Positions 47,965-55,908 of a stretch of DNA of 64,000 nt are shown one piece after another. Made by a program: the position numbers and the translations under genes. Source of the DNA: Clostridiales bacterium (GTDB lineage Bacteria; Bacillota; Clostridia; Oscillospirales; Oscillospiraceae); contig SFGJ01000006.1 of NCBI GenBank assembly GCA_004557655.1, forward strand, positions 21,288-85,287, written 5' to 3'. The first letter of the stretch is position 1; every line of letters begins with the position of its first letter. The notes under the pieces are model-generated. The model ran no database searches. It was given only the letters and a program-made list of their open reading frames with translations, and was not told the DNA's origin.

Positions 47965-49071
47965 ATGGCATTTGCAATGGATACAGGGGTAGAGAATGTT
48001 GTCAGCATCAAGGTCATCGGTGTTGGCGGCGGCGGCAATAATGTGGTGAACCGTATGGTCACCGGCGGCGTCAAGGGCGTTGATTTTGTGGCTGTGAACA
48101 CGGATAAGCAGGCGCTGAATTCCTCGGCGGCCAGCTATAAAATTCAAATCGGCGAGAAGCTCACCGGCGGCAAGGGCGCCGGATCCGATCCCGAGGTGGG
48201 CCGCAAGGCCGCCGAGGAGAGCCGCAACCAGATTGCCAAGGCTTTGGAGAACACCGACATGGTGTTCGTCACCGCCGGTATGGGCGGCGGCACCGGTACA
48301 GGCGCTGCCCCTGTGGTGGCGGAGGCTGCCAGAGAGCAGGGCATTCTCACCGTGGGTGTTGTGACAAAGCCCTTTGGCTTTGAGGGCCGCCGCCGCATGA
48401 CCCAGGCGGAGCAGGGCATCGAGGATCTGCGGGGCAAGGTAGACTCCCTGGTCATCATTCCCAACGAGCGGCTGAAATACGCCACCGACCAGAAGATCAC
48501 ATTTGCCAACGCTTTTGAAATTGCCGACGATGTGCTGCGCCAAGCTGTGGTGAGCATTTCAGACCTGATCCGCGACACGGGCTTTATCAATCTGGACTTT
48601 GCCGATGTCACCGCCGTGATGAAGGGTGCCGGCCTTGCCCACATGGGCGTGGGTCGTGCCGCAGGCAAGGGTAAGGCGGAGGAGGCTGCCCGCATGGCTA
48701 TTTCCAGCCCCCTGCTGGAGACCAGCATCCAGGGAGCCAAGGGCGTCCTCATCAATGTCACAGGCTCCATGGACATCGGGCTGGAGGAGGTGGAGCAGGC
48801 TGCCACTCTGGTGCAGGAGGCGGTGCATCCCGACGCACTGACCATCTTCGGTGCCACCTTTGACGAGAGCCTGGATGACGAGATCCGGGTTACCGTTATC
48901 GCCACCGGCTTTGCCGAGCCTGACGAGGTGGCGCAGATCTCTACCCCCGTGGCCGGTAAGACCGCCGGGGAGAAGCCCGCGGAGCAGGAAGCATCCGCCG
49001 AGGAAGCGGAGCAGCTTCGCCAGGAGCAGACGAGCTTTGACGATATTCTCAAGATCTTCGATAGAAACTAA
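47965..49071 (+). CDS. ftsZ: Cell division protein FtsZ
   Basis: The 368-residue tubulin-like GTPase forms the division ring. GTP-binding features are IKVIGVGGGGNNVVNRMV near residue 15 and the tubulin signature GMGGGTGTGAAPVVAEAARE near 107, with TVGVVTKPFGFEGRRR following. The synergy-loop region lies near 200-215. The C-terminal tail ends FDDILKIFDRN, the peptide that binds partners such as SepF or EzrA. AGGAGGAAAAGAC precedes the ATG. Confidence 0.97.
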   Translation: MAFAMDTGVENVVSIKVIGVGGGGNNVVNRMVTGGVKGVDFVAVNTDKQALNSSAASYKIQIGEKLTGGKGAGSDPEVGRKAAEESRNQIAKALENTDMVFVTAGMGGGTGTGAAPVVAEAAREQGILTVGVVTKPFGFEGRRRMTQAEQGIEDLRGKVDSLVIIPNERLKYATDQKITFANAFEIADDVLRQAVVSISDLIRDTGFINLDFADVTAVMKGAGLAHMGVGRAAGKGKAEEAARMAISSPLLETSIQGAKGVLINVTGSMDIGLEEVEQAATLVQEAVHPDALTIFGATFDESLDDEIRVTVIATGFAEPDEVAQISTPVAGKTAGEKPAEQEASAEEAEQLRQEQTSFDDILKIFDRN

Positions 49072-49091
49072 AAATCTCATTTTTTCCGATT

Positions 49092-49132
49092 TTTGGAAGC
49101 GGCTGACAGCTTGGTCGGCCGCTTCCTTTTAA
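49092..49132 (+). terminator. Terminator after ftsZ
   Basis: GGAAGCGGC (49095-49103) and GCCGCTTCC (49118-49126) with inner pairing, followed by four T. Confidence 0.85.
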
Positions 49133-49187
49133 TATATACAGCCACAAATTGCCGCTTATTTTTTCGCGTCGGCGGCACAAAGTAAAG

Positions 49188-49205
49188 CTTGTCGTCGACG
49201 ACAAG
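49188..49205. promoter_or_regulatory. 18-bp perfect palindrome before spoIVB
   Basis: CTTGTCGTC and GACGACAAG meet with no loop, 28 bases upstream of the spoIVB start. This could be an operator or chance. Confidence 0.35.
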
Positions 49206-49232
49206 AAAAAAGAAAAAGCGAGGGGTGGCTGC

Positions 49233-50258
49233 ATGTATGAAACCGGAAGTAAATCCCTATGGCGGCGCATGGCAGCCCTGTGCGCAGCAGCGTTGCTGGC
49301 ACTTACAGCTTGCGTACAGGACGCATACGCTCAGGAGAAAACCGTGATCCCTCTGGGCCAGGCAGTGGGCATCAAGCTCTTTGCCGACGGTGTGCTGGTG
49401 GTGGATGTGTCGTCCCTGGAGGGGATCAGCGGCAAAAGCCCCGCTCAGAAATGCGGCATCAAAGAGGGCGACCTGATTTTGACATTCAATGACCGAAAAA
49501 TCAGCTCCACAGAGCACCTGCAGGAGCTGCTGCGGCAAAACGGCGACCAGCCTGCCAAGCTGCAGCTCCAGAGGGGACAGGAGGTTAAGACCGTGGACAT
49601 CACCCCTGTCTGCGCTGCCGACGGCAGCGTGCGGCTGGGGGCATGGATCCGGGACAGCATGGCCGGCATCGGCACTATGACCTATTATGATCCGGAAAGC
49701 GGCAGCTTCGGTGCGTTGGGCCACGGCATCACGGATGTGGACACAGCACAGCTTATGAGTCTTGGCTCCGGATCCATTATGGAGACCGCCGTGAAAGCAG
49801 TGAAGAAGGGCGAACGGGGAGATCCCGGCGAGCTCAAGGGTGATTTTTCCGTGCAGAGGGATGTGGGCACGGTGACGGTGAACAGTGACGGCGGTATATT
49901 CGGCACCGTGTCCGACGCAGATTTCCTCGCCCCGGGGGAGGCTGTGCCTGTGGCATCGGCTGAGGAAGTGAAACCCGGCAGAGCCGTGATCCGTTCCACC
50001 ATCTGCGGTGATGAGATCCGGGAGTATGAGGTGCAGATCGTCAAGGTCTACCGTGACAAGGATACGACCCGCAACCTGCTCCTGCGCATTACCGACCCGG
50101 AGCTGCTGCAGACCACCGGCGGCATAGTGCAGGGCATGAGCGGCAGCCCCATTTTGCAAAATGGCAAGCTGGTGGGCGCTGTGACCCATGTGATGATCAA
50201 CGACCCCGCTCAGGGCTACGGTATTTTTGCCGAGAATATGCTGGCGCAGGCCGGATAA
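49233..50258 (+). CDS. spoIVB: SpoIVB-type serine peptidase
   Basis: The 341-residue exported protease is the sporulation signal protease that triggers processing of pro-sigma K in the mother cell. A signal-like segment covers residues 10-35 (MAALCAAALLALTACVQDAYA), then a PDZ domain (about 40-130, with CGIKEGDLILTFNDRKISS). The S55 peptidase domain holds the catalytic His in GALGHGITDVDTAQL near 164 and Ser in GIVQGMSGSPILQNGKLVGAVTHV near 305. Length and motifs match SpoIVB of spore formers. The ATG follows GAGGGG. Confidence 0.93.
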   Translation: MYETGSKSLWRRMAALCAAALLALTACVQDAYAQEKTVIPLGQAVGIKLFADGVLVVDVSSLEGISGKSPAQKCGIKEGDLILTFNDRKISSTEHLQELLRQNGDQPAKLQLQRGQEVKTVDITPVCAADGSVRLGAWIRDSMAGIGTMTYYDPESGSFGALGHGITDVDTAQLMSLGSGSIMETAVKAVKKGERGDPGELKGDFSVQRDVGTVTVNSDGGIFGTVSDADFLAPGEAVPVASAEEVKPGRAVIRSTICGDEIREYEVQIVKVYRDKDTTRNLLLRITDPELLQTTGGIVQGMSGSPILQNGKLVGAVTHVMINDPAQGYGIFAENMLAQAG

Positions 50259-50270
50259 GGAGCAGCGAAG

Positions 50271-50483
50271 ATGAGATCGATTTTGATTCGGGATACCACC
50301 CGGGAGGAGCGTGAACAGATTGTCCGGCAAGGCTTGGCCGCCTGTGGCAGCAGCTGTGAGGGCTGCAATGGCTGTGACAATCTGGGCGGCGGCCGGGTGG
50401 ACACCATCTACCAGCCGTATATCGACGGTGAAAAGGAGCTCTGGGAGATCAACGCCGAGTATCGGCATGGTTTCGTGCGGTGA
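50271..50483 (+). CDS. Small Cys-rich protein of unknown function
   Basis: I cannot name this 70-residue protein. It has a charged N-terminal helix (RDTTREEREQIVRQGLAAC) and a cysteine group CGSSCEGCNGC (residues 25-35, CxxxCxxCxxC) that could hold a metal or iron-sulfur centre. A Tyr/Glu-rich tail follows. It starts 12 bases after spoIVB with AAGGAG upstream, so it is co-expressed with a sporulation gene. A strong hairpin follows it. Confidence 0.7.
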   Translation: MRSILIRDTTREEREQIVRQGLAACGSSCEGCNGCDNLGGGRVDTIYQPYIDGEKELWEINAEYRHGFVR

Positions 50484-50489
50484 GCAAGA

Positions 50490-50521
50490 CCCCGGCGCCG
50501 GCAGAATTGCCGGCGCCGGGG
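50490..50521 (+). terminator. Strong GC hairpin after the Cys-rich gene
   Basis: CCCCGGCGCCGGCA and TGCCGGCGCCGGGG are perfect 14-bp arms around GAAT. There is no T run, so termination is not certain. Confidence 0.55.
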
Positions 50522-50530
50522 CATTCCGCG

Positions 50531-50559
50531 TTGACAGCCGCGGCCCGGTGAAGTACAAT
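50531..50559 (+). promoter_or_regulatory. Promoter of the cNMP-domain gene
   Basis: TTGACA (50531-50536), 17-base spacer, TACAAT (50554-50559): near-consensus. Confidence 0.8.
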
Positions 50560-50586
50560 AGAAAAAAACGAAGGGAGTGGATTGGA

Positions 50587-51075
50587 ATGATCAGCGGTGT
50601 GGAAAAACGTTTTAAAAAGGGACAGATCATCCTCAAGGAAAAAAGCTTTGAGCTGGCGGTCTACGATGTTATGCTGGGCCGTGTGGGCGTGTATATGAAT
50701 TACGGCACACCGGAGGAGCGTCTGGTGGTGGAGATCGAGGCAGGAGATTTTCTCAATGTCATCAGCTTTCTGGAGACCAGGCCCCGCAACACCACTGCCG
50801 TGGCGCTGGAAACAACGGTGGTGAAGATCATCAACCATGAAAACTTCAGCAATTTCTTCCAGGAAAATCCAGCCAAGATCATGAGTCTGCTGGAGCATAT
50901 GTCCGCCCGGATGCGGGCCCTGCAAAGAGCGTATATCCGGGCCTGCCACGCACTGGAGGAATATGCCGACACCGAGAAGATGAAGCGGGAGAACCACGAG
51001 TGGTACGCCGAGCACAGCCGTACATACAAATTCTGGGCCAACCTGTTCTTCAGTGATCTGGACCGCAAGGAATGA
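50587..51075 (+). CDS. Cyclic-nucleotide-binding-domain protein without HTH
   Basis: The 162-residue protein has a beta-barrel region (about 5-90; KRFKKGQIILKEKSFELAVYDVMLGRVGVYM pieces and VVEIEAGDFLNVISFL) like the effector domain of Crp-type proteins. A long amphipathic helix (95-150) follows. The DNA-binding HTH of Crp/Fnr is missing, so it may act as a sensor that binds another protein. It has its own strong promoter. Confidence 0.72.
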   Translation: MISGVEKRFKKGQIILKEKSFELAVYDVMLGRVGVYMNYGTPEERLVVEIEAGDFLNVISFLETRPRNTTAVALETTVVKIINHENFSNFFQENPAKIMSLLEHMSARMRALQRAYIRACHALEEYADTEKMKRENHEWYAEHSRTYKFWANLFFSDLDRKE

Positions 51076-51099
51076 CCCTGCCGCGTAAGGAGATTTGCC

Positions 51100-51921
51100 A
51101 TGGAAGACTTTTATGAAAAAGTGCGGCAGTCCGCTGCCTATATTCTGACCCGATGTTCCCTGCGACCCACCTGCGGCATCGTGCTGGGCAGCGGCCTGGG
51201 CAGCCTGGTGGACAAAATGACGGACCGCACCATCATTTCCTATGCCGATATTCCCCATTTTCCCCGCTCCACCGTGGCGGGCCACGCGGGCAATCTGGTC
51301 ATCGGAAATCTGGCGGGGCAGCCTGTGGCCGCTCTGCAGGGCCGCTTTCATTATTACGAGGGATTTTCCATGAAGGAGGTCACCTATCCCGTCTATGTTC
51401 TGAAGCTGCTGGGTGTGCAGACAATGGTCATTACCAACGCCTGCGGCGGCATTGACCGCGGCCTTACGCCGGGGGATCTGATGCTCCTGACGGATTATAT
51501 CAATATGCTGGGCAACAACTCCCTTATTGGTCCAAATGACGAGCGTTTCGGCGTGAGATTTCCGGACATGACGGAGGCATACTCCCTGCGTCTGCGTGAG
51601 CTGGCCAGGGCTGCCGCCGGGGAGCTGGATATCCCCTGCAAGGAGGGGGTGTACGCCATCTTCTCCGGCCCATGCTATGAGACCGCCGCCGAGATAAGAG
51701 CGTACCGGGCGCTGGGTGCGGACGCCATCGGCATGTCCACGGTGCCGGAGACAATCGCCGCCAACTACCTGGGGATGGAGGTGCTGGGAATTGCCTGCAT
51801 CACCAATATGGCCACGGGTATCGCCGAGAGAAAGCATTCCCACGAGGAGGTACTGGCTGTGGCTGACCGTGCCAGCGTCCACCTGTGCCGTCTGGTGGAG
51901 CGGGTCATCGAAAAACTTTGA
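51100..51921 (+). CDS. punA: Purine nucleoside phosphorylase
   Basis: The 273-residue trimeric-class enzyme splits inosine and guanosine with phosphate. Markers are IVLGSGLGSLVDKM near residue 26, STVAGHAGNLVIG near 60, GRFHYYEGFSMKEVTYPVYVLKLLG near 82 and VITNACGGIDRGLTPGDL near 108. GPCYETAAEIRAYRALGADAIGMSTVPE (near 190) is the class signature. It contributes to purine salvage alongside the pyrimidine salvage genes of this window. Confidence 0.94.
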   Translation: MEDFYEKVRQSAAYILTRCSLRPTCGIVLGSGLGSLVDKMTDRTIISYADIPHFPRSTVAGHAGNLVIGNLAGQPVAALQGRFHYYEGFSMKEVTYPVYVLKLLGVQTMVITNACGGIDRGLTPGDLMLLTDYINMLGNNSLIGPNDERFGVRFPDMTEAYSLRLRELARAAAGELDIPCKEGVYAIFSGPCYETAAEIRAYRALGADAIGMSTVPETIAANYLGMEVLGIACITNMATGIAERKHSHEEVLAVADRASVHLCRLVERVIEKL

Positions 51922-51939
51922 TTTTCAAATAAATAATAC

Positions 51940-51984
51940 CGCCCTTGGTGCACTCTCTGTAAGGAAGGCGCCCAAGGGCGTTTA
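51940..51984 (+). terminator. Possible terminator after punA
   Basis: CGCCCTTGG (51940-51948) pairs with CCAAGGGCG (51972-51980), followed by TTTATT; the 23-base loop is long. Confidence 0.5.
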
Positions 51985-52071
51985 TTGCATCTAAACTCAA
52001 TGACGGATTTCAAAAGACGGTGCAGCCGATGACTATACCGTTTCTGCCCTGTTGCGCTGCGCAATATGCTC

Positions 52072-52143
52072 TCAGAGCGCTTCATCCATTTCTTCGGGGA
52101 TAAGCTCCCGGAGTGTGCCAACACCGCAGACGAAGCTACTCAT
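52072..52143 (-). CDS. Very short ORF after pstB
   Basis: A 23-residue frame (MSSFVCGVGTLRELIPEEMD and three more) lies 20 bases after the pstB stop with only a weak AGAGG site. It may be a gene remnant at the island edge. No function is proposed. Confidence 0.25.
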   Translation of the reverse strand: MSSFVCGVGTLRELIPEEMDEAL

Positions 52144-52163
52144 CCAATCCGCCTCTCACTATC

Positions 52164-52919
52164 TTAGCCAAACCTTCCTGTAATGTAATTTTCCGTGCGT
52201 TTATCGACGGGCTGTGAGAACAGCTTCCCGGTTTCACCGGCTTCTACCAACTCTCCAAGAAGGAAGAACGCCGTATTATCTGAGATACGAACTGCCTGTT
52301 GCATATTATGCGTCACAATAATAATAGTGTATTTCTCCTTTAACTGCAGTGCAAGCTCCTCGATTCGGGAGGTGGAGATAGGATCGAGCGCCGAAGTCGG
52401 CTCGTCCATAAGCAGAACTTTCGGCTCGACGGCAAGAGCGCGGGCAATACAAAGGCGCTGCTGCTGACCACCCGAAAGACCAAGCGCACTCTTTTTCAGC
52501 CTGTCTTTTACCTCATCCCAGATTACTGCATCCCGAAGCACCCGCTCAACGATTTCATCGAGTTTTACCCTGCTTGTGATACCGTGTGTACGGGGACCGT
52601 AGGCGATGTTGTCATAAATGCTCATCGGGAAGGGGTTGGGTTTCTGAAATACCATACCGACATCACGGCGGAGCTCGTTTACATCCACATCCTTATCAAA
52701 GATACTGCGACCGTTATAGAAGACATCGCCTGTGATTTTCACAATCGGAATAAGATCATTCATACGGTTGAGAGATCTGAGAAAGGTTGACTTACCGCAT
52801 CCCGAAGGGCCGATCAGTGCCGTGATACTCTTTTCGGGAATGGTTATATTGATATTCTTTAAGGCTTGTTTTTCACCATACCAAAGGCATAGGTCTTTTA
52901 CCGTCATTATTTCACTCAT
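52164..52919 (-). CDS. pstB: Phosphate ABC transporter ATP-binding protein
   Basis: The 251-residue ATPase powers high-affinity phosphate uptake. Walker A is GPSGCGKSTFLRSLNRMND near residue 37, the Q-loop is in GMVFQKPNPFPMSIYDNIAYGPRTHG near 90, and the ABC signature is LGLSGGQQQRLCIARALA near 148. The Walker B segment is VLLMDEPTSALDP near 173. These sequences, with PNPFPMSIYDN, are typical of PstB. It overlaps pstA by 4 bases. The DNA is clearly richer in A and T than the neighbouring genes. Confidence 0.96.
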   Translation of the reverse strand: MSEIMTVKDLCLWYGEKQALKNINITIPEKSITALIGPSGCGKSTFLRSLNRMNDLIPIVKITGDVFYNGRSIFDKDVDVNELRRDVGMVFQKPNPFPMSIYDNIAYGPRTHGITSRVKLDEIVERVLRDAVIWDEVKDRLKKSALGLSGGQQQRLCIARALAVEPKVLLMDEPTSALDPISTSRIEELALQLKEKYTIIIVTHNMQQAVRISDNTAFFLLGELVEAGETGKLFSQPVDKRTENYITGRFG

Positions 52920-53758
52920 ATGCTTCTCCTTTTGGCAAAGTATTTGCCCACCAATGTGGCAGACAGATTGATCAATAGCGTCAGTACCATTAGGATTGCG
53001 GCGATAGCAAAGGCAACACCAAATTCTCCTTCTTCTTTTGCGTACACATAAAGAGCAACCGTCAAGGTTGCACCCGGAGAAGTCAGTCCCGTAAAAATAC
53101 CGTTCAGAGCGTGCGCGAAGCCTGCGGTGAAAAGGAGTGCTGCCGATTCGCCGAGAATACGACCGACAGATAGGATACAACCGGTGATAATGCCATCTAC
53201 ACAGCCGGGGAGTACAACAGTGCGAATCACACGCCATTTGCCTGCCCCCAATCCAAAAGCACCTTCCCGGTAGCTTTGCGGAACGGTTTTCAGACTTTCC
53301 TGTGTTGTGCGCATAACGGTAGGGAGATTCATAATAACAAGTGTTAGCGCACCTGCCAGCAGGCTTGTACCAAAGTTGTTGGAAAAGAGCAACATGCCCA
53401 CAAGTCCGTAAATAATAGACGGGATTCCCGAAAGAGTTTCGGCGGCATATTCGATCATAGCCGCTATCTTTTTGTTTTTAGCGTACTCGGTAAGGTAAAT
53501 TGCCGCGCCGACACCGAGAGGTAATACAACAATAAGTGTCGCAAGCACGATATAAACCGTATTCAGAATGTCGGGCAAAATGCCGATTCGCTCGGTTAAG
53601 TAGCTTGGTTTGGTGGAGAGGAACTCCCAAGTGATGTTGGGGATCCCGTTTATTAAAACATATCCGAACAGGAACAGTACAAGTGCCGCTGTGAGGGCGG
53701 TGGAGGCAATCATCAAGCCACGCAGGCAGACGATATATAGTTTTCTGTTATTGTTCAC
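52916..53758 (-). CDS. pstA: Phosphate ABC transporter permease PstA
   Basis: The 280-residue permease forms half of the membrane channel and has six expected membrane segments. SGIPSIIYGLVGMLLF near residue 110 and the cytoplasmic EAA loop SYREGAFGLGAGKWRVIRTVVLPG near 162-185 identify it. It starts with GTG at 53758, preceded by GGAG, 1 base after pstC. Confidence 0.94.
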   Translation of the reverse strand: MNNNRKLYIVCLRGLMIASTALTAALVLFLFGYVLINGIPNITWEFLSTKPSYLTERIGILPDILNTVYIVLATLIVVLPLGVGAAIYLTEYAKNKKIAAMIEYAAETLSGIPSIIYGLVGMLLFSNNFGTSLLAGALTLVIMNLPTVMRTTQESLKTVPQSYREGAFGLGAGKWRVIRTVVLPGCVDGIITGCILSVGRILGESAALLFTAGFAHALNGIFTGLTSPGATLTVALYVYAKEEGEFGVAFAIAAILMVLTLLINLSATLVGKYFAKRRSI

Positions 53759-53759
53759 C

Positions 53760-54635
53760 TTATTGCTCCTTATCCCGCTTCAGAAAGAAGTTGAGCGTAG
53801 CGTTAATCAGCATAATGAACAGAAACAGCACAAGCGCAATGGAGAACAATGCGTTTCTCTGCAAGCTGCCGGGACTTGAATATGCCATTTCACTTGCGAC
53901 GGCGGTTGTGAGGAAACGCACACTGCCAAAGAGCGAAGGCATATTGGCTACATTGCCGGCAACCATCATAACTGCCATTGCCTCACCGATGGCACGACCG
54001 ACACCGAGTACGACAGCAGCGGCAATACCGCTTTTTGCGGCAGGTACGGACACCTTGAAAAAGGTTTCGGTTGGCGTTGCGCCGAGAGCAAGGGATGCGT
54101 CCTCGTATTCCTTCGGTACGGCATCAAGTGCCGTGACAGATACCTTAATGATGTTCGGCAGTATCATTATCGCAAGCACTATTATAGCGGCAAGCAGGCT
54201 CGCTCCGTCCGGCACATTGAATATTTCACAGATTGCCGGGACAAGCACAAGCATACCTACAAGACCGTATACAACCGACGGAATACCTGCAAGCAGGTTG
54301 ATAGCGGCTTCTATTACAGCTCTTACCTTTTTATTCGCAAACTTTGAAAGATAGACTGCGGTAAAAAAGCCGATGGGTACGCCGATGAATATTGCGCCTG
54401 CTGTTCCATACACGCTGGTCAATATAAACGGCAGTATTCCGTATTTCGGCACGGCGGCGGTGGATGCCCATTCTTTACCGAAAATAAAGTCAATTAAGCC
54501 GATTTCTTTAACTGCAGGAATACCTGATAGGATAAGGTACACCGTGATGAGCAGAACACAGCCTACGGTGATTAAACCGAGAATGAGGAATATGCCATGG
54601 ATGATATTCTCAAACAATCTGTTGTTTTTCTTCAT
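53760..54635 (-). CDS. pstC: Phosphate ABC transporter permease PstC
   Basis: The 291-residue permease is the PstA partner. It has six membrane segments, LLAGIPSVVYGLVGMLVL near 115 and the EAA loop PKEYEDASLALGATPTETFFKVSVPAAKSG near 178. KEWAST near residue 55 is another PstC marker. The ATG at 54635 follows TGAGG; the longer frame to 54674 lacks one. pstS ends 54 bases upstream. Confidence 0.94.
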   Translation of the reverse strand: MKKNNRLFENIIHGIFLILGLITVGCVLLITVYLILSGIPAVKEIGLIDFIFGKEWASTAAVPKYGILPFILTSVYGTAGAIFIGVPIGFFTAVYLSKFANKKVRAVIEAAINLLAGIPSVVYGLVGMLVLVPAICEIFNVPDGASLLAAIIVLAIMILPNIIKVSVTALDAVPKEYEDASLALGATPTETFFKVSVPAAKSGIAAAVVLGVGRAIGEAMAVMMVAGNVANMPSLFGSVRFLTTAVASEMAYSSPGSLQRNALFSIALVLFLFIMLINATLNFFLKRDKEQ

Positions 54636-54689
54636 AATCAACCTCAATGGGAATAAGCGGCGGCACTTTTGCACCGCCGCTTAAAGTCC

Positions 54690-55490
54690 TTAGTTAGCGG
54701 GAACGACACCTGTGTTGCTGATGATTTCGCTTGCCGCTTCGGAAGTGATATAATCGAAGAACTTCTGAGCGCTTTCGGAAAGCGCGGTGCCCTTCTTGGT
54801 TACGAGAACGAAGGGGCGCTGCACCACATAAGTGCCATCCTTAACGGTTTCCTCGCTCGGAGCAACACCGTCTACGGTGAGAGCCTTAACGGTATCCTTT
54901 ATGGATGCAAAAGAAGCATAACCGATGGCATTGGGGTTGCTTGCCACGCCGGTGATAACATCACCGGTGGCGGTCAGCTCCTGGCGGTATTTACACTTGT
55001 CCTTGGTACCGGTGATAGACTCAAAGCCATCTCTTGTGCCGCTTCCTGCTTCACGACCGATTAGTACGATTTCCGCATCGCTGCCGCCGACTTCTTTCCA
55101 GTTGGTGATTTCGCCGGTATAGATTTTTGCGATAGTTTCAACATCAAGGTTAGCGACGGGATTAATGGGATTTACGATGATAGCAATCCCGTCATAAGCG
55201 AGAATGGTTTCTTCAAGACCACTTGCTTTTTCATCTTCCTTGAGGCTGCGGCTGGAAAGTCCAATGTCGCATCTGCCTTCCTGAACTGCCTGAATGCCTG
55301 CGCCGGAACCGGTGGCGTTGTATGTGACGGTGATACCGGTATCTGACTGGAAGGCTTCGCCCAAAGCACTGATAACCTTGTTCATTGAGGTGGAGCCGTC
55401 TGTTGCGATTGCTTTTTTGCTGCCGCCGCAACCGGTAAGCGCACATACCAGCAATATTGCCGCTGTGAGGAAACTGACAATTTTCTTCAT
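54690..55490 (-). CDS. pstS: Phosphate-binding lipoprotein PstS
   Basis: The 266-residue extracellular protein binds inorganic phosphate for PstCAB. A lipoprotein signal runs to the lipobox LTGCGGS, with Cys at residue 21. Phosphate-site motifs are TDGSTSMNKVISALGEAF, TGSGAGIQAVQEGRCDIGLSSR near 62, and GREAGSGTRDGFESI near 147. GGAGAAATAAAAA precedes the ATG. It heads the pstSCAB operon, behind possible Pho boxes. phoU and phoPR are not seen. Confidence 0.95.
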   Translation of the reverse strand: MKKIVSFLTAAILLVCALTGCGGSKKAIATDGSTSMNKVISALGEAFQSDTGITVTYNATGSGAGIQAVQEGRCDIGLSSRSLKEDEKASGLEETILAYDGIAIIVNPINPVANLDVETIAKIYTGEITNWKEVGGSDAEIVLIGREAGSGTRDGFESITGTKDKCKYRQELTATGDVITGVASNPNAIGYASFASIKDTVKALTVDGVAPSEETVKDGTYVVQRPFVLVTKKGTALSESAQKFFDYITSEAASEIISNTGVVPAN

Positions 55491-55545
55491 TTTTTATTTC
55501 TCCTTTGCCGTTTATTTTTGCAGTTATCTCTTGACTACGTCTTTG

Positions 55546-55601
55546 ATTGTAAGAATTGATAGTAAAATCCACAAGCAAACCGGTGTAAAATTAAAGTAAA
55601 A
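55546..55601 (-). promoter_or_regulatory. pstS promoter and possible Pho boxes
   Basis: On the minus strand TTTTAC occurs at 55596-55601, 55585-55590 (11 bp apart) and 55562-55567, resembling PhoP boxes (TTAACA-like direct repeats with 11-bp pitch). A promoter TTGTGG (55569-55574), 17 bases, TACAAT (55546-55551) overlaps the last repeat. Confidence 0.5.
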
Positions 55602-55613
55602 TCAACTTTCGGG

Positions 55614-55651
55614 CAAAAAAAGAACGGCAAGGAGAAGTTCTCCCCCTTGCC
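55614..55651 (-). terminator. Terminator upstream of pstS
   Basis: GGCAAGG...TTGCC with an inner GGAG/CTCC stem, followed on the minus strand by TTCTTTTTTT. It isolates the pst operon from upstream transcription. Confidence 0.75.
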
Positions 55652-55674
55652 ATCGCTGCCTGTTAGATGTCAAA

Positions 55675-55839
55675 TCAATCAGAGTTTACTGTTTCGGCGG
55701 ATCGGTTACGGATATTCTTCGTCCTCTGCACCCGCTCCACTTGATTCTCTGCCTTGCGTTTTTCGGGCCGAGAGATCTTTTCCTTGTCCTTCGTCCGCGT
55801 AATGCTGTTTAGAATGGAATTGACCCGCAATGCAATCAT
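55675..55839 (-). CDS. Short basic ORF of unknown origin
   Basis: A 54-residue frame is very rich in Arg, Lys and Asn (RTKDKEKISRPEKRKAENQV). It has no membrane part and no good ribosome site. It lies between two terminators in the AT-richer pst neighbourhood. It may be the tail of a lost larger gene, for example from a mobile element. I do not recognise it. The 418-base space between pstS and the LysR gene otherwise holds only the promoter and terminators listed. Confidence 0.3.
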   Translation of the reverse strand: MIALRVNSILNSITRTKDKEKISRPEKRKAENQVERVQRTKNIRNRSAETVNSD

Positions 55840-55854
55840 TCCGGCTGATTACAA

Positions 55855-55903
55855 AACCCGAAGGGAGAGGACTTCCTTACGGAGCCTCTCCCCTCGGGGC
55901 GAC
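55855..55903 (-). terminator. Terminator of the LysR gene
   Basis: CCCCGAGGGGAGAGG pairs with CCTCTCCCTTCGGG across a 14-base loop, followed by TTTT, directly after the stop codon at 55909. Confidence 0.75.
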
Positions 55904-55908
55904 CTTTT

